DNA from: Actinacidiphila acididurans
Lineage (GTDB): Bacteria > Actinomycetota > Actinomycetes > Streptomycetales > Streptomycetaceae
Direction of reading: 5' to 3'
Length of the DNA stretch: 64,000 nt
NCBI RefSeq assembly: GCF_016918855.1
Contig: NZ_JADKYB010000026.1
Location: forward strand, 85,106-149,105
Part shown: positions 32,934 to 40,636 of the stretch, one piece after another
How positions within the stretch are numbered: position 1 is the stretch's first letter
Layout: the number at the start of each line of letters is the position of its first letter
Notes under the pieces: model-generated
What the model saw: the letters and a program-made list of their open reading frames with translations, nothing else
Databases searched by the model: none
What the model was told of the DNA's origin: nothing
Made by a program: the position numbers and the translations under genes

Positions 32934-33002
32934 GGACCCACGGTATACGGTGCCGGGGACGCGGCGGCGGGCCGCCGGGCGGACCTTCCGGGAGGGACGG
33001 CG

Positions 33003-33560
33003 ATGGCGGGTGGCGGGCACGGGCGGGACGGGGCGCTGATCGCGGCGGTCGCGGGCCGCGAACCGCGGCTGGACCCCACGGCCTTCGCGGCGCCGACCTC
33101 GGTGGTGCTCGGCGACGTACGGCTCGGCGCGCGGGCCAGCGTCTGGTACCACACGGTGCTGCGCGCGGACAGCGCGCCGATCGACATCGGCGCGGGCTCG
33201 AACATCCAGGACAACTCCACCGTGCACGCCGACCCGGGCTTTCCGGCCCTGATCGGCGCCCGGGTCACGGTGGGGCACAACACGGTGCTGCACGGCTGCG
33301 TGATCGAGGACGACGTGCTGATCGGGATGGGTGCCACCGTGCTCAACGGCGCCCGGATCGGGACCGGTTCGCTGGTCGCGGCGGCGGCCCTGGTGCCGCA
33401 GGGCATGGTGGTGCCGCCCGGCTCGCTGGTGGCCGGGGTGCCCGCGCGGGTGCGGCGGACGCTCGGCCCGCAGGAGCGGGAGGTGATCCGGCTGAACGCC
33501 GAGCACTACGTGGAGCTGTCGGCGACGCACCGGGACGCGCTGGGCGGCCCGGCGGTCTGA
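33003..33560 (+). CDS. Gamma-class carbonic anhydrase family protein (YrdA-like)
   Basis: A 185-residue left-handed beta-helix protein of the gamma-carbonic anhydrase family. The family motifs are VLGDVRLGARASVWYHTVLRAD (two parts), IGAGSNIQDNSTVH and VGHNTVLHGCVIEDDVLIGMG. The zinc ligands would be the His of VHADPG, plus GHN and LHG. The ATG at 33003 has GGGAGGGA just upstream. Many bacterial members have not shown hydration activity, so carbonic anhydrase function is possible but not certain. It is divergent from the acyltransferase, with 69 bases between starts. Confidence 0.88.
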   Translation: MAGGGHGRDGALIAAVAGREPRLDPTAFAAPTSVVLGDVRLGARASVWYHTVLRADSAPIDIGAGSNIQDNSTVHADPGFPALIGARVTVGHNTVLHGCVIEDDVLIGMGATVLNGARIGTGSLVAAAALVPQGMVVPPGSLVAGVPARVRRTLGPQEREVIRLNAEHYVELSATHRDALGGPAV

Positions 33561-33594
33561 GGCCCGGCGGTCCGGGTCCGAGCCGGCTGGCCGG

Positions 33595-34263
33595 CTACTC
33601 GCCCTCGGTGCCGCTCATCGCCGGCTCGGGTCCGGCCGCCGCGGCGGCCGCCTCGATCTCGGCCTGCGTCTTGGCGGCGCGCCGGCGGACGAACAGCAGC
33701 GAGCCGATGCCGAAGAGTATCGCTATGCCGAGGCCGACGTAGCCGAACTTGCTGAGCCAGGGCTCGGCGACCTTGCCGACCTTGTAGATGATCAGCGTTA
33801 TGCCGCCGGCCCAGACGATGCCGCCGAGCGCGTTGGCGATCAGGAAGCGGGGGTAGGGCATCTTGAGCACGCCGGCCAGCGGGCCGGCGAAGATCCGCAG
33901 CAGTGCGACGAACCGGCCGAAGAACACCGCCCACATGCCCCACCGCTGGAACGAGCGCTCGGCGGTGGCCACATGGCCGGGCGAGAAGTGCTTGGGGAAT
34001 CTGCGCCCGAGCCGTTCCAGCAGGGGCTTGCCGCCCTTGCGCCCTATGGAGTAGCCGATCGAGTCGCCGGCGACCGCGCCGAAGATCGCGCAGGCGGCCA
34101 CCACCCACGGACTGACATGCCCCTGGGCGGACATCAGCGCCGCCGTCATGAGCACGATCTCGCCGGGCAGCGGGATGCCGAGGCTCTCCACGCCCACCAC
34201 CAGACCCACCATCAGGTAGACGGCGACCGGCGGAATGCCGTCGAGCCAGTCCTGGACGTGCAC
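33595..34263 (-). CDS. DedA family membrane protein
   Basis: A 222-residue SNARE-associated/DedA family protein. It has hydrophobic helices near residues 12-45, 55-75, 130-170 and 175-195. Signature segments are ESLGIPLPGEIVLMTAALM, GAVAGDSIGYSIGRKGG and FFGRFVALLRIFAGPLAGV, including the acidic and basic residues conserved in the family. DedA proteins act in lipid carrier or phospholipid scrambling and membrane homeostasis. The tail (about 200-222) is Ala/Glu-rich and cytoplasmic. Confidence 0.92.
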   Translation of the reverse strand: MHVQDWLDGIPPVAVYLMVGLVVGVESLGIPLPGEIVLMTAALMSAQGHVSPWVVAACAIFGAVAGDSIGYSIGRKGGKPLLERLGRRFPKHFSPGHVATAERSFQRWGMWAVFFGRFVALLRIFAGPLAGVLKMPYPRFLIANALGGIVWAGGITLIIYKVGKVAEPWLSKFGYVGLGIAILFGIGSLLFVRRRAAKTQAEIEAAAAAAGPEPAMSGTEGE

Positions 34264-34427
34264 GGCTGGTCCCTCCCACGACGACGGTCGGTTGTGCGCA
34301 CGGCGCTGCGCATGCCGTTGAGCCTAACCGACAGCAGGGACAATGCCGTCCGTCCAGCGGCGTAGCCGATGGGTGTACCTGCGGCGTACGGCACCGGGAC
34401 GCGTCGTTCCGGCACGGTGGCGGACGC

Positions 34428-34880
34428 TCAGCTGTTCGGGCGCAATGTCCAGATGATGGTCATACGTCCCGTTTCCGCACCGTCCGCGCGTCGTATCGAG
34501 ACCTCGACGGGGAACTCCGGCCGCGTACCGGCGTCGAGTTCGGCCACCACCTCGGCGGCGGGCCGGCCGAGCTCCGCGATGGCGGTCACCTCGCCCCGGG
34601 CGATCTTGAGGAACGACATCTCGGCCCGCACCGGCAGCGGCACGGCCCGCTCGAGCTGGTCGCCGAAGGCCCCGATCACCACGGCCCCGGAGGCGGACTC
34701 GGCCAGGGTGAACATCGCGCCGGCGTGCGGCCCGCCCACGTGGTTGTGGTAGTCGGGCTGGTCGGGCAGCACGAGCACGGCGCGCTCGGTGGTGGTCTCC
34801 TCGTACCGCAGGTTCAGGGTGCGGACCATCGGCACACTGGCGGTGAGCATCTCGCCCAGCGAGGGCAACGTCTCGGACAT
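34428..34880 (-). CDS. Hotdog-fold thioesterase-like protein (PaaI/DUF4442 type)
   Basis: A 150-residue single hotdog domain. The segment YHNHVGGPHAGAMFTLAESASG corresponds to the PaaI/DUF4442 active-site region (His-Asn...Gly-Pro-His-Ala-Gly). The following helix and the AEMSFLKIARGEV strand are typical. It is expected to hydrolyse an acyl-CoA thioester, but the substrate is unknown. The ATG at 34880 is the natural start. It is divergent from the membrane-anchored P/Q-rich protein gene starting at 34953. Confidence 0.83.
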   Translation of the reverse strand: MSETLPSLGEMLTASVPMVRTLNLRYEETTTERAVLVLPDQPDYHNHVGGPHAGAMFTLAESASGAVVIGAFGDQLERAVPLPVRAEMSFLKIARGEVTAIAELGRPAAEVVAELDAGTRPEFPVEVSIRRADGAETGRMTIIWTLRPNS

Positions 34881-34952
34881 GCCTGGAGGTTACCAGCCGG
34901 TAGCCCGGTCCGGCGTGGAACCGCCGTCTCACCTCCCCTAGTGTTTCCAGCC

Positions 34953-36101
34953 ATGTGGCCAGACCAGCACGGGGGACAGCAGCACCCGCAGGGGGCACCC
35001 CCACAGCAACCCCAGGACCAACCGCAGCAGCCGTACGCGCAGCCCAACCCGTACGCCCAGCCGGGCTATCCGCAGCAGCCGCCGCAGTCGGCGGCCCCGC
35101 AGTACCAGCAGCCGCCGTCGCCGTACGGGACGCAGAACCCGTACGCCCAGCCGCCCGGCTACGGCTACCCGCCCCAGCAGCCCGCCGGTTACCCGACCCC
35201 GCAGCCGTGGGGTCCGCCGCAGGCCGGCGGCCCGGACGGCCCGAGGCCGCCGCGCGACCGCCGGAACCTGACCATCGGCATCGCGGTGACCGCGGCCGTC
35301 GCCGTGATCGGCGCCGTGGTGGTGGGGGCCGTCGCCCTCACCGGCGGCGACAAGAAGAACGACGCGAAGGACGCCTCGCCGAGCCCCGGCACCCCGTTGG
35401 CGAGCACCGCAACGGCCGCGGCCCCGACGGCCACGCCGTCGCCGAGCGACACCGGCGCCGCGGTCACCGCGGGCTCCGGCGACTCGCCGCGCGGCGTCCC
35501 GGGAGCGCTCGACGTCAAGCCGGTGATACCGGGCTGGAAGGTGGTCAAGCGCACCGAGCGCAACGTCGCCTTCGACGTGCCGCCGAACTGGACGGTGGAC
35601 GACGAGGGCACCGAGATCGGCTTCGAGGACAAGAGCGGCAACCCGGCCGTCGCCATGGGCGCCCCCGCCTTCTACAAGCGGAACGAGTGCACCGCCGGCA
35701 GCCAGAGCGCGGACGGCGCCGGGGCCGGCACCAAGGGCGCCAACGGGGCCAAGAGCGTGCGCAACGCCGCCGAGGTGGCGGCCGAGTCATGGGCGTACTG
35801 GGGCTTCCAGCAGAACGGCAAGGGCACCTTCTCCAAGGCGCTGGACAGCAAGGCGTTCCACAACGCGCACGGCATCACCGGCTGGCAGGCGATGGCCACC
35901 GCCACGAACGTGCCGCACGCGAACAAGTGCGTGACCGACGGCGCCGCCTACACGGTGGCCTGGATCGACCCGACGGTGCTCGACCCGTCCAAGCGGCTCG
36001 TGGTGTGGGTGCTCTACTGCGAGCGCGGCGTCACCGACCAGGTGCCCGCGGCCACGATCAGGAAGATCGAGAGCACGATCCGGCTGATGAAGGCGAAGTG
36101 A
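34953..36101 (+). CDS. Membrane-anchored protein with Pro/Gln-rich cytoplasmic N-terminus and extracytoplasmic domain
   Basis: A 382-residue single-pass protein of unknown function. Residues 1-100 are a Pro/Gln/Tyr-rich low-complexity region (repeats of NPYAQP and YPQQPP). A transmembrane helix follows at about 107-130 (NLTIGIAVTAAVAVIGAVVV), then a Ser/Thr/Ala-rich stalk (about 135-190) and a globular outer domain (about 195-382) with three to four Cys. The outer domain resembles lipoprotein-like solute or adhesion modules common in Streptomyces. A TAGTGT -10-like box (34939-34944) lies eight bases before the ATG and no ribosome-binding site is evident, so the message may be leaderless. No partner gene is evident. 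Confidence 0.75.
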   Translation: MWPDQHGGQQHPQGAPPQQPQDQPQQPYAQPNPYAQPGYPQQPPQSAAPQYQQPPSPYGTQNPYAQPPGYGYPPQQPAGYPTPQPWGPPQAGGPDGPRPPRDRRNLTIGIAVTAAVAVIGAVVVGAVALTGGDKKNDAKDASPSPGTPLASTATAAAPTATPSPSDTGAAVTAGSGDSPRGVPGALDVKPVIPGWKVVKRTERNVAFDVPPNWTVDDEGTEIGFEDKSGNPAVAMGAPAFYKRNECTAGSQSADGAGAGTKGANGAKSVRNAAEVAAESWAYWGFQQNGKGTFSKALDSKAFHNAHGITGWQAMATATNVPHANKCVTDGAAYTVAWIDPTVLDPSKRLVVWVLYCERGVTDQVPAATIRKIESTIRLMKAK

Positions 36102-36204
36102 GCCTGGCCGCGCGGACCCGTACGGCACCGGGACCGCCGGGCGGGCCGAGCGGCACGGCAGGTAGCGCTCCGGGCAAAGCCCGGCCGCACGACCGGTGAC
36201 GCCT

Positions 36205-36476
36205 CCGGGCCGCACGGCCCGGCGACAATCGGCCCGGTCCGGCCCGGGCGGCCGGGCACCGCGGAGTCCCCGGCGCGGCGAGTCGCCGGACCTTCCGCCG
36301 AGAAGAACCTGCCCGGTGAACGCCGACGAACCGGGCCGCACGGCCCGGCGACAATCGGCCCGGTCCGGCCCGGGCGGCCGGGCACCGCGGAGTCCCGGCG
36401 CGGCGCGTCGCCGGACCTTCCGCCGAGAAGGATCTGCCCGGTGAACGCCGACGAACCGGGCCGCACGGCCCGGCGG
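36205..36476. repeat. 126/125-bp tandem repeat, two full copies plus the start of a third
   Basis: Unit starts at 36205, 36331 and 36456 begin with CCGGGCCGCACGGCCCGGCG. Copies 1 and 2 are nearly identical over their length, with one C deleted in copy 2 (AGTCCCCGG versus AGTCCCGG) and a few substitutions. Each unit contains the perfect hairpin GGGCCG-CA-CGGCCC and the phrase CCTGCCCGGTGAACGCCGAC. It fills most of the 585-base gap between the P/Q-rich membrane protein gene and the MFS gene. No credible gene lies in it. Confidence 0.88.
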
Positions 36477-36651
36477 ACCGCCGCACGTGGGCCCGGGCCG
36501 GCCTGGCCCGGGCCCGTACGGCCGGGCGGGCCGTACCGGAGCCGGCGGCGGAACCCGCCGCCGGACCTCCGCCGGGCGGGACCCGCGGCCGCCGGTGAAC
36601 AGCAGCCGACCGGCCGGCGCCCGGACCTGCGGTGGGCCGCGGGAAATCGCC

Positions 36652-36680
36652 TTGCGTGCGCCGCGGGGCTCCGCGATAGT
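36652..36680 (+). promoter_or_regulatory. Leaderless promoter of the MFS gene
   Basis: TTGCGT (36652-36657), a 17-base spacer, GATAGT (36675-36680), six bases, then the GTG at 36687. No ribosome-binding site precedes that GTG. Confidence 0.55.
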
Positions 36681-36686
36681 CCCCGG

Positions 36687-38060
36687 GTGACCCGCGACGA
36701 CGCACCCTCCGGCCGGCGGCGCCGGATCCCGCGGCCGCCCGAGTGGGCGGGCCGCAATTTCCGGCTGCTGGCCGGGGCGTCGTTCATCACCAACCTCGGC
36801 AGTTCCGGCGCGCTGATCGCCGGTGCCTACGCGGTGATCGGGACCGGCGGCAGCGCGACCGACGTGGGCGTGGTGGCCGCTGCCCGCACGCTCGCGATGG
36901 TGGTGTTCCTGCTGGTGGGCGGGGCGGTCGCGGACCGGGTGCCGCGGCAGCGGGTGATGGTGACGGCCAATGCCGCCAACGCCGCCTCCCAGGGGCTGTT
37001 CGCGCTGCTGGTGCTGGCCGGGCATCCCGCGCTGTGGCAGATGGCGGCGCTGACCGCGACCGGCGGCGCGGCGCAGGCGTTCTTCTCCCCCGCGGCCGAG
37101 GGCATGCTGCTGTCCACGGTGGAGACCGCGCACGCGGGCAAGGCGTTCTCGGTGTTCCGGCTGTCCATGAACGGCGCGACCATCGGCGGTGCGGCGCTGG
37201 GCGGCGCCCTGGTGGCGGCGGTCGGCCCGGGCTGGGTGCTGGCGGTGGACGCGGCGGGCTTCGCGGTGGCGGGGAGCATGCGGTCCCGGCTGGACGTACC
37301 GGCCGCGGAACGGACCACCGCGCGGCGCGGCTTCCTGCGCGAACTGCACGAGGGCTGGCGCGAGGTCGCCTCCCGGTCCTGGCTGTGGGGCATCGTGGTG
37401 CAGTTCTCGGTGGTCAACGGCGTGGTCGCGGCCTGCCAGTCGGTGTACGGACCGGTGGTCGCCCGGGAACACCTGGGCGGGGCGGGGCCCTGGGGCCTGG
37501 CACTGGCCGCCGAGGGCGTCGGCACGGTCGGCGGCGGTCTGCTGATGATCCGCTGGAGGCCGCGCCGGATCCTGCTGGTGGGCACGCTCGGCGTCTTCCC
37601 GCTGGCGCTCCCGGCCGCGGCACTCGCCCTGGCGCTGCCCTGGCCGGTGCTGGCCCTGGTGATGCTGGCCTCGGGTGTGGCCATCGAGGTGTTCGCGGTC
37701 GGCTGGATGCTGGCGCTGCACCAGGAGATCCCCGAGGAGAAGATGTCGCGGGTCTCGGCGTACGACTGGCTGGGCTCGGTGGCGATGACTCCGCTGGCCC
37801 TGGCGCTGGCCGGTCCCGCGGCGGCCGCCTTCGGCCGGACCGCGGCGCTGTGGGGCGCGGCCGCGCTGGTGGTCCTGCTGACCGGGGCGGTGCTGCTGCT
37901 GCCGGAGGTACGGCGCCTGGAGCGCGCCGGGCACAAGCCGTCGCGGGTGACCGCCGCGGCGGACGACCTGGTGCCGGCCGGCCCGCCGGCCGCCGCGGGT
38001 CAGCCAACGGTGAAGGCGCCGTCGGGCGGCTCGGGCGAAGGCAGCGCGGCGTCGTCGTAG
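36687..38060 (+). CDS. MFS transporter (EntS-like exporter family)
   Basis: A 457-residue major facilitator with about 12 hydrophobic segments. Typical marks are NFRLLAGASFITNLGSSGAL, then LLVGGAVADRVPRQRVM (the loop 2-3 motif DxxxxR), and FFSPAAEGMLLSTV in helix 4. This resembles the EntS/multidrug exporter group. I chose the GTG at 36687 because it sits six bases after a plausible -10 and the membrane domain begins ~20 residues later; a GTG at 36441 would add 82 Arg/Pro-rich residues from the tandem repeat. Its last 61 bases overlap the convergent spermidine-synthase-like gene. The substrate is unknown. Confidence 0.86.
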   Translation: MTRDDAPSGRRRRIPRPPEWAGRNFRLLAGASFITNLGSSGALIAGAYAVIGTGGSATDVGVVAAARTLAMVVFLLVGGAVADRVPRQRVMVTANAANAASQGLFALLVLAGHPALWQMAALTATGGAAQAFFSPAAEGMLLSTVETAHAGKAFSVFRLSMNGATIGGAALGGALVAAVGPGWVLAVDAAGFAVAGSMRSRLDVPAAERTTARRGFLRELHEGWREVASRSWLWGIVVQFSVVNGVVAACQSVYGPVVAREHLGGAGPWGLALAAEGVGTVGGGLLMIRWRPRRILLVGTLGVFPLALPAAALALALPWPVLALVMLASGVAIEVFAVGWMLALHQEIPEEKMSRVSAYDWLGSVAMTPLALALAGPAAAAFGRTAALWGAAALVVLLTGAVLLLPEVRRLERAGHKPSRVTAAADDLVPAGPPAAAGQPTVKAPSGGSGEGSAASS

Positions 38061-38899
38061 ACCGGCTCGCCGGTCAGCGCCGCCAGCGACTCACCCGCGA
38101 CCACCCGGGCCGGGAAGGCGTCACCCGCGCACAGCCGGGCGATCGCGTCCAGCGGCAGGGGCCGGCCGAGGCGGGCGGCGAGCACCGCGTTGCCGAACCG
38201 GCGGCCGCGCAGCACCCCCGGTTCGGCGATCAGGCACAGGTCGGCCGCCGACCCGAACGCCTCGTGAACCGTGGCCAGTTGACCACCGAGGAAGGAAAAG
38301 GGAGCGGCGTCGGCGATGTTGGCGGTGTACAGCCCGCCGGGCCGCAGCACCCGGCGGATCCCGGCGGCGAACTCCACCGACGTCAGGTGCGCGGGCACCC
38401 GCGAGCCGCCGAAGACGTCGACCACGACGGCGTCGGCGCTGCCGTCCGGCGCCGCGGCCAGCCACTCCCGCGCGTCCCGGGTGTGCACGGTGACCGCCTC
38501 GCCGGCCGGCGGGAGGTGCTCGGCCACCAGCGCGGCCAGGGCCCGGTCCGCCTCGACCACCTGCTGCCGGATTCCCGGCCGGGTCCGGTCCAGACGCCGG
38601 GGCAGCGCCATCGCGCCGCCGCCGAGGTGCACCACGTCGAGGCCACCGGGGCGGACCGTAGCGCCGGAATCGGCCGGTTCGTCCGAGGGGACGTCCCCGC
38701 CGGGCAGCACCGACTCCAGGACGTGGGCGATCCGCTGGGCGTACTCGAACTCCAGGTACTCGGGGTCGTCCAGGTCGACGTACGACTGCGGCGCGCCGTC
38801 CACGGTCAGCAGCCACGCACGCGGCCGGTCGATGTCGGGCAGCAGCTTGGCGGTCCCGAAGTCGACGGTCCGGGTGACGGGGACGGGCTCGTGGGTCAC
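38000..38899 (-). CDS. Spermidine-synthase-like methyltransferase-fold protein
   Basis: A 299-residue protein of the spermidine synthase/PMT fold. After an N-terminal beta domain (WLLTVDGAPQSYVDLDDP, EFEYAQRIAHVLE), the Rossmann part reads DVVHLGGGAMALPRRL (cofactor loop) and VVEADRALAALV (acidic end of strand 2). VHTRDAREWLAA and SADAVVVDVFGGSRVPAHLTS follow. Streptomyces genomes carry several such proteins that lack proven aminopropyltransferase activity, so the reaction is uncertain. Its 3' end overlaps the convergent MFS gene by 61 bases. Confidence 0.82.
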   Translation of the reverse strand: MTHEPVPVTRTVDFGTAKLLPDIDRPRAWLLTVDGAPQSYVDLDDPEYLEFEYAQRIAHVLESVLPGGDVPSDEPADSGATVRPGGLDVVHLGGGAMALPRRLDRTRPGIRQQVVEADRALAALVAEHLPPAGEAVTVHTRDAREWLAAAPDGSADAVVVDVFGGSRVPAHLTSVEFAAGIRRVLRPGGLYTANIADAAPFSFLGGQLATVHEAFGSAADLCLIAEPGVLRGRRFGNAVLAARLGRPLPLDAIARLCAGDAFPARVVAGESLAALTGEPVYDDAALPSPEPPDGAFTVG

Positions 38900-39169
38900 C
38901 GGTGAATTGTCCCAGACCCGCAGTTCAGCACCGCTTCACCCGCTGGTTCACCCTCCGGTGACATGCCGGAATCACAGGGGTGCCAGAATTTGTTCCGTAA
39001 TTGAACTTAGCTCGCCCGATCCTCTGCCCGCCCGCTCGCCTGTAGTACAGCCCTCATGAGGTCCCGCGCCCGGCGCCGTTCGGCCGGCCGCGCCCCGCTC
39101 CCGTACGAACCCGCACCACCCTGTGCCGCTCCGTCCCCCGTACCGCTTCGTCCTTCGAAGGAATCCTCC

Positions 39170-40384
39170 ATGCCCCTGGCCATACTCGCCCTGGCGGTAA
39201 GCGCCTTCGGCATCGGCACCACGGAGTTCGTGATGATGGGCCTGCTGCCCAACGTCGCGGACGACCTCGGCACTTCGGTGCCGACCGCGGGCTATCTGGT
39301 GTCCGCGTATGCCCTCGGTGTCGTGCTCGGCGCGCCGCTGCTCACCGCGCTCGGCGCTCGGGTGCCGCGCAAGCGGATGCTCCTGCTGCTGATGGGCCTG
39401 TTCACCCTCGGCAACCTCGCCTCGGCCTTCGCGCCGGGCTACGCCGCCCTGCTCGCCGGGCGGTTCCTGGCCGGGCTGCCGCACGGCGCCTTCTTCGGGG
39501 TCGGCGCGGTGGTCGCCTCCCGGATGGTCGCCGAGGAGCGCCGGGCCCGGGCGGTCGCGGCGATGTTCCTCGGCCTGACGGTCGCCAACATCGTCGGTGT
39601 GCCGGCCGCGACCGCGCTCGGCCAGCACCTGGGCTGGCGGGCCACCTTCCTGGTGGTGTCGGTGATCGGCCTGATCGCCCTGGCCTCGCTCGCGCTGCTG
39701 ATCCCCCGGCTGCCGGAGGAGCCGCACGCCGGCGTCGCCCAGGAGATACGCGCGCTGCGCGAGCCGCAGGTGCTGCTGGGCCTGGCGACCGCGGTGTTCG
39801 GGTTCGCCGGTGTCTTCGCCGTCTACAGCTACCTGGCCTCGATGATGACCAAGGTCACCGGGTTCGCGGACTCGTCGGTGACCTTGCTGCTCGCCCTGTT
39901 CGGCCTGGGCATGACGCTCGGCGCGCTGGCCGCCGGGCCGCTGACCGACCGGGCGCTGCGTCCCACGCTCTACGGTTCGCTGGCCGCGCTGGCCGGTGTG
40001 CTGGTCGCCTTCCACTTCGCGGCCCAGTCCAAGATCGCCGCCCCGATCGGGGTGGTGGTGCTGGGGGCGGTCGGCTTCCTGACCACCACGCCGCTGCAGA
40101 TGCTGGTGATGAACAAGGCCCGCCGCGCGCCCACCCTGGCCTCGGCGTCCAACCACTCGGCCTTCAACCTCGCCAACGCCGGCGGCGCCTGGCTGGGCGG
40201 CGCCGCGATCTCCGCGGGCTGGGGCTGGACCTCGCCCGCCCTGGTCGGCGCGGTCCTGGCGGTGGTGGGCCTGGGCATCGCAGTGACGGCCGGCGTACTC
40301 GACCGGCGCGCCCCGCACACCGCCTCCCACGTGGTCGCCGCGGGTGTCGCCCGCGCCCGGGAGGAGGTCACCGAAGGCGCGTGA
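39170..40384 (+). CDS. MFS exporter, DHA1 family (YdhP/Cmx-like)
   Basis: A 404-residue 12-helix transporter of the DHA1 group. It starts with the hallmark AVSAFGIGTTEFVMMGLLP and continues with SAYALGVVLGAPLLTALGAR and RFLAGLPHGAFFGVGAVVA. This pattern is shared by YdhP, arabinose-efflux-like proteins and chloramphenicol exporters, so drug or metabolite export is likely. The ATG at 39170 follows AAGGA at good spacing; an upstream ATG at 39056 would add Arg/Pro-rich residues. No adjacent regulator gives a clue to the inducer. Confidence 0.9.
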   Translation: MPLAILALAVSAFGIGTTEFVMMGLLPNVADDLGTSVPTAGYLVSAYALGVVLGAPLLTALGARVPRKRMLLLLMGLFTLGNLASAFAPGYAALLAGRFLAGLPHGAFFGVGAVVASRMVAEERRARAVAAMFLGLTVANIVGVPAATALGQHLGWRATFLVVSVIGLIALASLALLIPRLPEEPHAGVAQEIRALREPQVLLGLATAVFGFAGVFAVYSYLASMMTKVTGFADSSVTLLLALFGLGMTLGALAAGPLTDRALRPTLYGSLAALAGVLVAFHFAAQSKIAAPIGVVVLGAVGFLTTTPLQMLVMNKARRAPTLASASNHSAFNLANAGGAWLGGAAISAGWGWTSPALVGAVLAVVGLGIAVTAGVLDRRAPHTASHVVAAGVARAREEVTEGA

Positions 40385-40636
40385 GCCCGCGCCCGCCACG
40401 CCGGCCGCTACTGAGCCCCACCCCCGCGTACGCAGACCCCCGCACGACGCCCGCCCGTACCCCCACATCCGTCCGCCACCCCTCCGTACCCCTCCCCCGC
40501 CTGCGAACGGGTGAAGTTGACGGGCCGTCGGCGCGGTCCCGGGCGGGCGTCCGCCCGGGGCGGCCCGGGCCGGGAAACATGGGGCACGCGCCGTGCGGTG
40601 CGGTCCGGGCGGCCCCGGGAAGTGGTGAGGCGAAGC

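Noticed and set aside
36196..36444. Open frame across the 126-bp tandem repeat
   Set aside because: It is Arg/Pro/Ser low complexity generated by the repeat, and the shift between 126- and 125-base units breaks the frame logic.
36205..36476. Possible CRISPR array
   Set aside because: The units are contiguous and nearly identical over their full length with no unique spacers, and no cas gene is present.
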